Assembly (NCBI GenBank): GCA_012064385.1
Contig: QRDG01000621.1
Coordinates: 1,100,243 to 1,164,242 of the forward strand
DNA from: Puccinellia tenuiflora
Taxonomy: Eukaryota; Streptophyta; Magnoliopsida; Poales; Poaceae
Length of the DNA stretch: 64,000 bases
Direction of reading: 5' to 3'
The position numbers were made by a program, and so were the translations under genes. The notes under the pieces are model-generated. The model saw only the letters and a list, made by a program, of their open reading frames with translations. It was not told the origin of the DNA and searched no databases. Of this stretch, positions 48,540-60,700 are shown one piece after another (within the stretch, counting starts at the first letter, position 1; every line of letters begins with the position of its first letter).

Positions 48540-49770
48540 CAAACCAAATGAACCAGCACCTTATTTTCATGTAGTATTCATGTTTTTGTCCACTTGGCCT
48601 CATAACTCATACCTAGTTGGTCCACCTAACCTCTCAAGAGATATTGTAATAAGACTCGTGTGTGAAGTCTTGAATCGAGGTCTTAAGAAACTCCTTAACT
48701 TAGGAGATTGACATCGTGCACCCAACATGGAGCCACCCCGGTACCTCCGAGTAATGTGTTGTATAATAGTCAATATGCACAACACCAATATCAATTCTGA
48801 CTCGACACGGCACAGGCCCGTCATATAGCCAACAACGACACAAAAACCATTGTAAAATTTGTGTGTTCATATTTAGTCCTTAGCAACGAACACCAAAAGT
48901 TGCCATATTAATATTGTGAATCGCGACACTCAATTATATCTTGCATTAACAAAAGTTGGCACAAAAATGTGAGCTGTGATAAAAACCTAAATCAAGCGAT
49001 GTGCCAATATAAAGCAACATGCAGGATGATTATGAAAAAATAATTTTAACATTATTAAACTAGACTAGACTTTGAATGGAGACATGCCATGAGAAGACTT
49101 GAATCGAGGCAATAAGAAATTTGTAACTTAGTCAACTTATGTCCCCTTCAGAATAATTAATCAAACATGGATCCACTCTGGTGCCTCATATCATTTGGGT
49201 GCCAAACGAGTTAATCAGCATGGCATTACATATGAAATCAACTTATATGGTTGACTAATTAATGTACAAAATTAGTTAGGTAATCCGCATTAACAAACTT
49301 GGATTAACTGAATTAATGTCACACACATCGCAAGGTTGTTTGGAACAAGCTAGTTGCATCATTGCATGCAAGTGAGCAAGTGGTTAAACAAGAAAAATGC
49401 AACATGTTTGTATGTTGGTTACATGAAGATGTGTGAATCATGTTATTTTCTTAGTGTGTCGTGTTTGGTTTACATGGAGTTGTCATGGTGACAACATGGC
49501 ATGACCGAGTCTATAGTCTACCCGACGTTGTATACCATTTATGTAATATGGGAATGTTATTGGAATCAACATATAATCTGTGAAAAAGTGGAATTACTAA
49601 ATGGCATGTTGGCGTGGCAGAAAAACACACCACTAGATACAAGCTCGATAAAACAGCAGAAATGTTTGCATACAACCTGCTTTTCAAATTCTTAGTTTTG
49701 TCAAAATTCTGTTTTTGAAAATATATAGTTTCAAACATTTTAAGTTTCAGTGTTAGAACATCTAACTCAT
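48540..49770. other. Intergenic, nothing recognised
   Basis: AT-rich sequence with only short frames on both strands. I see no conserved domain, RNA gene or clear transposon terminus. Confidence 0.4.
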
Positions 49771-49779
49771 TTTTTTAGG

Positions 49780-50088
49780 ATATTAATGGCGCATGACCTA
49801 CATGTGGCCTACAGGGACACGCCACTAGTTTATAGACACCAGTGGCATATATCTTAGACATGCCATCACTACTAAATTACTAGTGTTGTGACAATAAGGT
49901 GACACGCCGCTACTACATTCCGCCCAGGTGCACGTGTGAGTCCCACACACTGGTGAAGTGACCCTGTTGTAGGCACGCCACTAGTAGGATATTAGTGATG
50001 ACGTGTGGGAAAGATGCACTAGTGGCGTGTTACTATTATGGCGCGCCACTAATGTTGTGGCGCATATAAGGATTGTCCTACCAGTGTA
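49780..50088. mobile_element. Possible CACTA-type transposon remnant
   Basis: Short motifs such as ACGCCACTAGT, CACTAGTGGCGTG and GCGCGCCACTAA recur in both orientations, like subterminal repeats of CACTA elements. The right edge TCCTACCAGTG reads CACTGGTAGGA on the minus strand, similar to grass CACTA termini. No matching left terminus was found, so this is a truncated or mistaken call. Confidence 0.35.
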
Positions 50089-50092
50089 TGTA

Positions 50093-50323
50093 CTCCCTCT
50101 TTCCCGGTTTACTTGGCTCATCTTGCAAATAACATCAACCAAGGAGGGCCTAGGTTAGTGCTAGATAAGATATTAATGCCTTCTCACTTCTTTATGCATT
50201 GGTTGAGAACCAAAATCTGACAGAATTTAATGTGGGTACAGCTATATTTTCATATTCCTAAGACAATGAGCCTAATAAATAGAATAAAAAATGTTATAGG
50301 CCCTTTAAACCGAAGGTAGGGAG
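50093..50323. mobile_element. Stowaway MITE
   Basis: The ends CTCCCTCTTTCCCGGTTTACTTGG and TTTAAACCGAAGGTAGGGAG form an imperfect inverted repeat. TA duplications flank it at 50091-50092 and 50324-50325. Length is 231 bp. Confidence 0.8.
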
Positions 50324-50329
50324 TATGAG

Positions 50330-52285
50330 ATAATTGAACGTCGTTATCATCAATATTCTAGATTTCAAAAACATTAATCACATTTAAATTTGACCTGGAA
50401 TTTGGTGATAACGTGGGATCTTTGAAATTTGACCAAGGTTTCAGTGACAATGTGGGATATTTGGTTTGGTGATTATGAAACTTTATATGAAATACATATG
50501 TTTGTGCGGATGGTGATGAAAAAAGTCACCATACTCAGAATTCGTAACAATAAAATTTCCAAGCTGGCACCTTGAGATTTGTGGGCTGAATTTTCTTGAA
50601 GTTGGTATTGGTTTACTTTTATAATAACTAGTTGGGCTCTGGGCATTGTGCGGGTCAAAATGACCGACATGCGGTCGATGTGTTTTCCATATGAGCGTCT
50701 CCTAGGGATATCTATCCCACACTAGATTGGACGACGATGAATGGGTAAAATCGTGAAAATGGACGGGCCTGGAAAGAGGTTCTTTTGTCCCAGTTATAAT
50801 ATCCCTAATTGCTTGTAACCAATACTTGACTCTTTTTTAATCTACATTGCACTTTCTCAAAGTAAAGCACTAAGCATTTACTCAGTCATTTAACTAGCAT
50901 AACGGTCATTCAATATATAGATCCACTACTTCCTCTAGACGTAGAGAGCCATTTGAATTTAAGCTCATGGTTTGTGAGATTCGAGTTTTGAAATATATGA
51001 TATTAATCTAACATGCATGCATGGATAACAAATGCAGCCAACAACATTGCCTTGTTTTAGAAGACTGCATCTTGCCTTATCTCTATATACTTGTCCCACA
51101 TGTTTGTAATCGCCTTATCTCTTGTTCTAGAGGTCGTCAGGATAGTTATACTCATAGATGAGACTCTAAATAAATCAGGAAACAACTATTTGTTAGGTGG
51201 TTGTGAGGGACTAGGCATTTATAGATACATGTGAGGGATCAAGGGTATGAAGACTATGTGAATTAACCCTCATCCACACAGAAAAGAATCTAGACTTGCA
51301 GATAAACAAAGTTAGTTTGTGCAATAGTAGCGCGTCTACAAGAGAATCAATCCCCTCCGGACCTCTCTGTGAGAGGGTTAACTAACAGCTATGTGGTTAA
51401 GAGTGTTGGTATATCTCAAAGTGCATCTTGCTATATATGACATGAAAAGCAGCATATGGCCTTTTGAAGTTGTGAAGGAGTAGAAATGTGAGATGATTCC
51501 TTTCCTCTCAGTGTTGGTTGTCTCCGCATCATCGATTATGCTTCTGATTGCTCCTCGTACTGTAATTCTATGATCAATGAGGTTTTTGCAGATATTTTGC
51601 TAACTTTCACATAAAAAAAGTGTGAGCTGATCACTGACATGGCCATTCACACTCACCTTGTTATGTTTGTCCATGTATATTAATCTAATGGCTGGATCCA
51701 GCACGCCCACAACAAAGTATCTTGATGTTATTCAGAGATGTATACATGCAACTAAGTATGGTATCGGTAATCTAGTCTATGCTTTAATAAGTTTCGATAT
51801 GTTCCAAAACCAAGAGGGATCGAGTTCATAACCTGGGCACAACATTATAGTTAAAAATATTTACGGATCACATTAGTCCCATGCTTAAGACCTAAGCGAT
51901 CCTAATAATACTAATATATATATCATCCTCCCCTCTAAACCTTTTGTTCATGCAATTCAATAAGGTGAGGCTAGAGGATATGTGACACCTGGTTAGGCAG
52001 CCCTTGAGGTCTACACTTTAATTACTAGTATGAAACATTTGGCCCTTCTCAGATCTATACCATACAATGCTTTGACTAGCTTCACACATTAACAGGTCTC
52101 ACATGTCATTCAAAAAAAAATCGACCTCACATGGATGGTGCGGTACGAGTTGTTTTTCAGTCACAATATATGATCATAATATGTGGTGGGTGGACAGCTA
52201 ATGCAACCACCAGCCTTTGCTTATTTAATAATACTATATCTCGCCTTATCTCAATGTTTTTCCTGCACATGCTTGCAGTCTATCA
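50330..52285. other. Intergenic, nothing recognised
   Basis: About 2 kb of AT-rich sequence without a plausible gene, RNA gene or transposon end on either strand. Confidence 0.4.
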
Positions 52286-52289
52286 TATA

Positions 52290-52460
52290 CTCCCTCCGTT
52301 ACACAATATAAGATGTTTTATAGTTTTTCCATATTCATATTTGGACCACATGTATCTAGACATATTTTAGTGTATATGTCCACTCTCCTTTCATTTTTTA
52401 GTCCGAATCTAGATAACATGTGAAACACCTAAAACATCTTATATTATGAAACAGAGTGAG
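52290..52460. mobile_element. Stowaway MITE
   Basis: It starts CTCCCTCCGTTACACAATATAAGATG and ends with its near reverse complement CATCTTATATTATGAAACAGAGTGAG. TA flanks both sides (52288-52289, 52461-52462). It is 171 bp and typical of grass Stowaway elements. Confidence 0.88.
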
Positions 52461-52567
52461 TATACCACATACTTGATGTAGCTCTCGTCCATATAGTCGC
52501 ATCGCATCCATAGTTGAGACAAGATTCTAGATAAAAGAGTGGAATCTCAATTACGAGTAGTTTGATA

Positions 52568-52694
52568 CTCCCTCCGATTTTGAAGGAGTGTCGTGGAGAA
52601 AGAAATGACTAAGTGCAGATATGTCGTACAAGTCACGTCACTTATATTTTGCCGGGAAGTACAAGTCACGTCACTCAATTAGGATCAGAGGGAG
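52568..52694. mobile_element. Stowaway-like MITE
   Basis: CTCCCTCCGATTTTG at the left pairs with AGGATCAGAGGGAG at the right. The left flank is TA; on the right TTA follows directly. Direct copies of AAGTCACGTCACT occur inside it. Length is about 127 bp. Confidence 0.7.
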
Positions 52695-52799
52695 TTAACT
52701 AATTAACTAAAGCTTTAATCCTGGTTGTTGACCCGCCTGCTGAGGCCATTCTCACCGCGAGTGTTTATCAGTCGTCGGATCTTTGAAACGAACGATCTA

Positions 52800-53440
52800 G
52801 ATCATTCATCCGGTCTGGAATTTGTTACCGCGTGAAAGTGAAACGCCTCTAATCGGTGTCGCGCACACCTCACCGGCCCCCCTGCGATCCGTGACGCAGA
52901 CGCGAGTTCCTCCGGCAGCCGCCACCGCTCCACCTAGGCCCCGCCATCGGTGTCGCGGCCACCTCTGCGGCCGGAGATCTCCTCCCCACACGCGTCGCTC
53001 CGTCGCTTGATCTTGCCCATTCGCACCCGGCCGCCACTCGCCAAGCACAGCCACAGGCGCAACAGGTTCTTCTCTCAATCTGTACCAGCGGCTGGCGCGC
53101 ATACGTTTGTGTGGGCGTGCACGTGCAGGAGCAAGCATCATGATGAGGACGCGCTGTACGGCGGCGACCATGGCAGAGGCTCACGCACGGGAGGAAGTCC
53201 GCGACGCAGAGAGAGCACGAGAGAGGTTGGGGAGAAGCGGAGGACAGCGAGCTCACGGGGAGCAGGTTGACGAAGCTGTTCGAGCTCTACAGAGGCCCAC
53301 GATGCTGGAATTTGAAGATCCTCATCGGCGGCCGAAGAGGATGTCGAGGAAGAATACGACGGCGGTAGAGATTCCCGGTATAATTCCTTGCACGTAGAGG
53401 ACGTAATCAGTGACATGCTAGCTCCTCCGACGGCCATGGC
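52800..53440. other. GC-rich stretch with overlapping open frames, identity unknown
   Basis: Frames of 60-128 codons are open on both strands (plus 52950-53270 and 53107-53397; minus 52870-53256 and 53138-53437). The composition differs from the AT-rich surroundings and could mark a 5' exon or CpG-rich promoter. No protein family is recognised and no frame clearly wins. Confidence 0.3.
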
Positions 53441-53537
53441 GGTTCTTGAGCTTGTTGGGGACAGGGGAAGAGAGAGGCTGGCGTGGGCGAGGGGATGGAG
53501 ATCGTTAGATTGGGAAGTACGGTGTTGAGGATGGCAT

Positions 53538-53926
53538 TTTGGCTCCCGGGCTCATCTGTTCCCGGTTTTGTTTTCGATTTTTTTTAAATACGAAAATGCT
53601 TCGAAAAATTCTGAAAAAAAATAACATGAACATATTGAAGTATTAAACACTCGTGTAAAATTTTAACAAAAAATATCAATTATTGCGCCCTGTGTAAAAA
53701 AGACAAATCTGTCTTTTTAAATAGTGGACTGTTCACATATTTTGTCTGTCAGATATTTGTCTTTTTTGCACAGGGTGCAAAAATTGATATTTTCCGTCGA
53801 AAATTTACATGAGTATTGAATACATGAATATGTTTCCACACAAGTTTTTTAAGATTTTTTTGAAACATTTTCAAAATTCAAAAAAATCGAAAAAGCACCC
53901 GGGTGCAGATAAGCCCGGGAGCCAAA
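53538..53926. mobile_element. Fold-back MITE with long inverted repeats
   Basis: The left end TTTGGCTCCCGGGCTCATCT pairs with the right end AGATAAGCCCGGGAGCCAAA with one mismatch. Inner segments also pair: ATATCAATTATTGCGCCCTG with CAGGGTGCAAAAATTGATAT, and AAAAAGACAAAT with ATTTGTCTTTTT. The 389-bp element could fold nearly end to end. No clear target duplication was found, so the superfamily is open; Mutator-like is possible. Confidence 0.75.
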
Positions 53927-54293
53927 GTGGATTTCCGGGTGACCGTCCCTGTCTACCGTCGGCACCAGTGGCGGCTGAGAACACTGGATGTGCATGTGCG
54001 TTCAACTGTTTTTTTTTTCTACAAAGGCCCGAAAAGAGAGGAAAGAATCAAGGCCCAACGTTAGAGAGAGCTGAAGTCTGAACGGTTCTATTGATTTCGA
54101 TATTGCAAGCTGCTAAGTGCTCCAGACAAGTGAAAGATTTCCTGAAGGATAGTGCAGAGTTAGACTGTGTATGTGTTGGTACAACATCATTTATCTCTCT
54201 TATAGTAATTGAACTACATCATAATACACGTTGAATTTCATGCAAGGGTGAAAAAAAATACATTAATGTAATGGGGTGCAACTAGGGCTCAAT

Positions 54294-54322
54294 TGAGTGA
54301 GAATTAAGTTAATTCTCACTCA
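54294..54322. repeat. Perfect short palindrome
   Basis: TGAGTGAGAATT and its exact reverse complement are separated by AAGTT. Related ACTCACTC-type bases recur near 54500, so this may be the inner edge of an undefined small transposon at about 54285-54525. Confidence 0.5.
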
Positions 54323-55129
54323 GATGATGTCAACGAGTTGCATATGTAACTCACGTGCAATCCATTTGTAACTGAGAAATCTCAGTTGCAACTATGTATA
54401 ATCCATGTGCAACTGAAAAAAAATTAAATATATAAATAACATATCGCACGAATCACGATATAAATCCAACGGGGTTAGAATTGAGTGACCTCTAACTTAA
54501 TACTCACTCGAGTGTGAAATAGCAAAACCGTAATGTAATATGTATAGTGATTTTATCTATAACTCAGTTATAATGCAGCGTACATGCTTAATTAAGTACT
54601 CCAAAACATGTTGCCCCCCTTCTAGATTTTGTCGCCAAAGATCTCATTGTATATGTGTATCTTTTCTGCTGTGTCACATAATGATAAAAACCATAGGACC
54701 CTTTCATATATGGTTGAAATTCAGGATTTGTATGTGATCTTTCAGGTTTCAGAAATACTTTTATCATTCTATGAGATTTTTGCTCCCTTGAGAAGCTGTT
54801 GTTTCTGATCTCTTTTGTTAGGTTTTCAGTACACTTTTCTTTTCAAGTCTTTGTTATATAGCTCGACAAACTGCTGCAAACTTTGTTCGAAATTATCTTC
54901 TTTGCTAATTGTCTTGGATTGGAACGGCATCTAAAAATGAATGTTCAGATGCTAAATGGAAAATGAACCATGTACTCTCTATGTATTTTGGAACATTTTG
55001 GACATTGAATCATAATAAATATGGTGTTATGTATAGTTGCACTGACCAATCCCATGGGACAGCCAAGCCAGGTAGTTCGTTTCTACTCCTAATTTGCCGA
55101 TTTATCATTTTGTTGTTACCAGTCGTTTT

Positions 55130-56700
55130 GATAGAAGATCCTCTATTTTTGCGTAAGGAAATCATGGAGGCTTTGGATGGCATCCCCGCTAGCGTCCAGG
55201 TTGTTTTTTCTGCGACTTTTCTGTTGATTTATTGTATCGGTATGCGTACGACCATCGACGTCTTACATGTGTATTTTGCAGCATGATGAGGCGTTCATGC
55301 CTCCGGGAGCTTTCGATAGAGCAGGCAATGCGCGTCACCCAGTGCTTACGAGACCTACGGGGAGAACTGGCCTCCTGGATTTATTTCAACACTAGGCCGG
55401 TAAGTCCGCATTTCTTCTTGCCTGTTATTTCTGTCTGCCCACCGGATTTTTGGTCCTGTGTGTGTTTATCGGCATGCTAGCAGTAGGGATGTAAGACTCG
55501 GGTTTAGAAATGTCAGTTTCTTGCCCCTATACATATGACGTGCCATGCTTACTCCTGCTGCGATTACCTGTTGTGGGTTGTGTCTTTGTTTAGATCTAAA
55601 GATAGACGTGCAGATAGCCGATCCTTATGTGAATTTCTGGGAAGCAACTGCTATATATTCTTTTTATGGTGGCACCATTAATAGGTAAAATTGTTACATT
55701 ATTTACGCGGACAATTGCTATACGCTGAATGGTTATTCGACGATGCCCTTTGTTTTCCAAGTTCTGTGTATTTGCATGTCAAGCCGTAATCTAAAGAAAT
55801 TAATTTGCTTACCTTTCTTATTTGTATGATTTCAGTAGAATGAAGGTCACGTGTTTTATTGTTTAAGTTGTTTTTGCAAGACGGCACCTATCATTTTATT
55901 TTGTTTTATTTGTACAAATAAGTTTTTTGCAGATATAAAGCGCAGACATTTAGGTTTACTTGGAAGCCTAGGTTCGGTGGGAATAACATACTCCCTCGGA
56001 TCCGTAATAACTGTCGTAAGCTGCATACGAATTTGTACAAGCATAGCATTGTTTCCACGACATTTATATCGGACCCCAGAGAGTATTCACTTTTGGGTTC
56101 AGAAACAGGGTAATAGCAGAACAAAATGTGTTTTGGGTTCAGAAACAGGGTAGCAGCAAAATAGAGTGTCATATGCTAACTTCTGATATAAGAATTTCTG
56201 TCACATCAACGGGGGTACGAAGAGGCAAGAAATAAGAATTCATTCGGTATCTAAGAGTCATTTTATGCTTATTAAGAATTATAGGTCATCTTTGAGCTTC
56301 AGTTTGGTCTACATAGACTATTCTGTTTCAAAAGGATGTCACAAATGGTAGTATAACTTGTGTTTTTTTTATTTGTTGTCTTTGTTGAGCCGCATAGTAG
56401 GCTTGCCAAATGAAAATGCTTATGTTTCTACCAAGTTATTCACTTCATCATATTTGGCAATAAGGTTATCTCGCATTGTAGTGGCTCGTGACAACATGAT
56501 TGAACAGCTTGGACTGAGCATATATGATGAAGGTTACATAGGCTGGAACGAGGAAGAGCTATGGCCTGGATCAGATATGACCTGTCTACCAGAAAAAAAG
56601 CCTTTTTGATTTACACTTCGGAAAACATATGGAGATCCACGCTTGTTAGATATTCATGCTTGGGAAAACCTTGGCATGAAGACAATCCGGGAGATCATGC
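55130..56700 (+). pseudogene. Candidate exons of an unidentified gene or gene fragment
   Basis: Two coding-like blocks stand out. The first has an exon-like segment ending GCGTCCAG/GT near 55199 and another bounded by TTTTGCAG (55281) and CCG/GTAAGT (near 55400). The second, at 56440-56700, reads as charged peptide (NMIEQLGLSIYDEGYIGWNE, then DIHAWENLGMKTIREIMQET). I recognise no family. The frames do not join cleanly, and a Stowaway MITE lies between them, so this is at best a decayed gene. Confidence 0.3.
55991..56083. mobile_element. Stowaway MITE, 93 bp
   Basis: CTCCCTCGGATCCGTAATAA pairs imperfectly with TTTATATCGGACCCCAGAGAG. TA flanks it at 55989-55990 and 56084-56085. It is a short typical Stowaway element. 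Confidence 0.82.
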
Positions 56701-56868
56701 AAGAGACCGGGCACAATGCACAGTACACGCGTAGATAATACGCATGCACACCGCCCCAGCTAGCCCACCCGCATCGTGTCCTCGCAGACGCAGACCACAC
56801 ACGTACGTAATCACGCTTCAAACAAGCTGCTAATAGCACGTCACCCCAAGCGCGCATACCGTCTAGTA

Positions 56869-57127
56869 CTCCCTCCATTCCTTTTTACTCCGCACATTAG
56901 AATTGTCTTAATTCAAACGTTTTAAATTTTAACTAAGTATGTAGAATAAAATAATAACATTTCTAATATCAAATCAATATAATATAAAACTATATTCCAT
57001 TATGAATAGAATGATATTGGTATTGGTTTGATACTATGAATGTTGATATTTTTTTCTATAAAATTGGTCAAATTTTGGAGTTTGACTTACAAGTCTAATA
57101 TACAGAGTAAAAAGAAATGGAGGGGAG
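56869..57127. mobile_element. Stowaway MITE, 259 bp
   Basis: The left end CTCCCTCCATTCCTTTTTAC and right end GTAAAAAGAAATGGAGGGGAG are inverted repeats. TA lies on both sides (56867-56868, 57128-57129). The inner sequence is AT-rich. Confidence 0.88.
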
Positions 57128-57730
57128 TACTAGCAATGCTGGCTCGGACTAGGAAACAACTAGGTGCAGCGAGTTGATCGGCTGCTGTTAGGACCGAGGA
57201 TCTGAGGGTTCATAGCTACACTTGTCAGCAGATGTTGCTTCACCTTCTACGTAAATAAAAATTCTGTCCTATAGCAGATCTGCATAGTAGAGCAGCCGCA
57301 GAACAGGACTTGGGAAGCAAAATTGTAACGATATAATATAGTATATATGCAAAAGATGAGGTCTTGACCAAAATATTCAACACAAACTTTAGAGATACAG
57401 ACACATCCTCTAAGTACAGAGGAAGCACACCCTCCTTCCCTCTCTCTGCACAATGCAATAGCAATAACGAATAAAGCTTGTTGGTCCTCCTCTTAATAGT
57501 AATAACAAACTCAAATGAACAGTACTAATAGTACACTGCGTGTAATCTCCCCATCATGCCATGCCACCATGATGAGCTTGGAAGGTTTACTGCCTCCCAC
57601 ATCATATGCACCTTTCATCCACCTTCCCTTTCGCTTCCGGAACAACTCTACAGACAACCCAAATACAATCCTACTGCAAGAAGGATCAGAACCTGACCGA
57701 GCACATGACCGAGCACATCATCATCTTTGC

Positions 57731-60700
57731 TCAAGCAGAAACGATGGGCTCAACTGCCGGCTCCGGCGTCGCTGCGGGGGTGGCAGGGGAGGCGGCGGCG
57801 GCCTTCTCCGTCTCGGTGGTCGCACCGTTGGCGGGGGCATCCTTGCCCGGCACCGCCGTAGACTTTGCCCCATCCTTGCCTGGCACCGCCGGAGCCTTGG
57901 CCCCGTCCTTCCCAGCTACAGCTGCCGGAGCAGGAGGCGTAGGCGGTTTCATGTGCGGGGGCGGTGTCTGCTTCAGCTTCAGCAGGATCTGGCGCATCCG
58001 CGCCATGTCCGTGGCCTTCCCGGGCTTGGGGCCCTGCACCACCACAATCCCAGGCTTCTTGTCCTTGTCCTTCTTGCCCGTCCTCTTCTCGATGTTGGCG
58101 ATCTCATGCGGAATCAGTTCTGATATCGCTTTCCAGTACTGCTGGTCCGCGCCCTTGTGGAACTTCTCCTGGTTGGACAGGAACAGCTGACATCGGAAAG
58201 AAAAAGGAACCGTCAGGTAACTATGTTGTTGACAAACAGCCGCAGAGAGTACAGGGGGGCATGATGTTAAGAGAAAGTGTACCTTCTCCCTCTCACGGTT
58301 TTGATCCTTGCTCGTCTCAAGGTTCAGCTTGCGCTTCTCGACAAAGCCCTTCTTGAACTCTTCAGCCTCGAGGATGATTTGGCTCCTCAGCTCCTTCTCG
58401 TGTTTCTCCTTTTCCTCCAAAAGGATTGCGTTTTGACTGTTAAGAGTTGGTGTTAGTATCTACTTTCTACAGGATAGGTGAAACCAAGCAGTAAAAACAT
58501 CAGTATTCATTCTCTAGCAGACACCTCTGTGCAAGACATTTAATGCAACACCAATGTTGTAGTTCAGGATACGAGCAAGGCACAGAACAATTTATATGAA
58601 AATTATCTAGGCATCCCGAAAGCAAGTACTGGAGGCATATGTTATATCTGATGTTTAATTTCTTAGAGGCTAGAGCAAACTACAGATCTGGGTGCAGGGG
58701 TTAAAATAGACAGATACTGCACTGCAGGAAACATAAGACAATGAACAACAGAAAGCAAACACTTCCTCTCAGAAGGAAAGCAGTAACATGATCAACAATA
58801 CTCATTTGGTTATCGAGAAAGCAATCATCTTGGGTAGTCAAGCTTTCTAAATTTGACTGCTAATATATTTTCAAATTGTTTATATTGGATAACTGGAAGT
58901 CATGTGTCCATTTTCAAACAGAATCACTACGAGTGGTGATAGAAATGCAGCATCAGATATTAATGATCAGGTGCTACGAGGATTATAGAGTGAATGGTTT
59001 TTCACTTCTCCTATATGCAATATACACGTCATTACCCGCAGAAATTAAATAACAATTAAAATACAATAAAATAACTGAGAATCTGAGATACAGAACAGTC
59101 TTATGGGGGCATGATCAGGTATACACACAACGGCATATCGAACCTGAATGCTTGAACATGAAAATTTCATCAGCCGCTAGGCCTGCCTTGCTCCGACACG
59201 AACAGTCAGCGCCGGTTTCAAGTGCGTATCGGCACTTACAGGAAGAGAGTTCCACATACAAACTTGAATTTGACCATGGTTTGTTTGAGAAACAGAGACG
59301 CCAACAGCAAGCGAAGGCACGTCCCCGGTTACTTCCAATGCTTCATTTACATCTAAAGCGATGGCAGTAACAATAAAATGCGCTAATTTTAGGCATCCTA
59401 TTGTGGCCTTGGGTGATCATTTACTATCATCAATGAGCTAAGATCCCAGTGCATCGGAGCTGCGCGGTCCCTGGATCATAACGCACACGCACTGAATTTC
59501 GCCTATACAGAAGGGATCTAGGATACAGGGACGCCCAGCGGCGAGGCAACGTCAACCCACAAGCCAGATCGCCGTGGAGCCCGTCAGATCTACGCCCCAA
59601 ACCAACCCACCAGCCAAGATCGCGGAGCTAGATCTCACATACCCAACCACTGACAGAGGGAAGGGAGCAGGGGGGCGGACGTACCGGCGCCACTCGCGGA
59701 GGAGGAAGCCCTCCTCGTGGCCCATCTGGCCGGGAGGCGGGAGGACGGGCCCGTCATCGGGGGAGCCGCCGAAGAGGCCATCCATGTCGTCATCGTGGTG
59801 GTGCAGGCCGTTGCCGTTGGAGTCGGGCATGCCGAAGGGGTGCGCGTTGGCGGTAGCGTCGGGGGAGGCTGGGAAGCCGCCGTCGTCGGGAAGGGGGAGG
59901 AGTGGTAGGGCGCAGCGGCCGGGGAGGAGGCCGGCGAGTCGAAGGCGGTGGCCATGAGATCTGGGGGGATCGAGCGAGCTGGGCTGGGGGGAAGGTGTTG
60001 ATCTGGGTTGGAAGCGGGATGGTCGTGGTTTGAGGTGAAGAGGAAGAGAAGGAGGAAGGGTCGTTGGAAGTGGGCTTCAGGATGGGCCGTTGGATTGGAT
60101 TGGATTGTCAACTGCATGTCGGGTCGGGCTTCAGAGAACGTCTGGGAAATTGTCCACCAGCCCTCTTTTGCTCAATAAAAAAACAAAAACCAGCCCTCCT
60201 TTGCAGTCGATTAACAATAAATAAATTACTCCAGGTCTAATTGTTGTGAGTAAGATGTAAATCCAGTGGAAAAAAAGTGTACTTCCTCCGATCCGATTTG
60301 GTTGTCACCAGCTCTTTACAACTTTCTACGTGCATAGCTCTCCTCCCACGGCAATCAATTCCAATCGGAGGGAGTAAGATGTAAAGCGAACGAGAGACTT
60401 GACAAATCATCGAAGTGTGTCCTTAATTCATGATCTTGCATGAATATATCCAATTGGAGAACTGCACCAACGTAGATGAAGAGGGGAACCGCATCGGCAG
60501 TTGCTATACTAGCATGTGCAAGATACGGGGGAACATGAGGATTTCACCCATGAACCGTTCACCAATCCAAAAGTTAGTACACATGTTTCATGTGGATAGA
60601 GTGTGGTGGGCGAGGTGTGTTCGGGCATGCCTGCCATGTTGGATTATGTCTAGTCGGATCCACACATGTCCACTACTTATCCTCAGGCGATCCATCCGCC

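Noticed and set aside
59574..59957. Plus-strand frames over the clathrin light chain exon 1 copies (also 61308-61700)
   Set aside because: The minus-strand exon has the conserved CLC residues and a good donor site; the plus-strand frames are GC-rich shadows.
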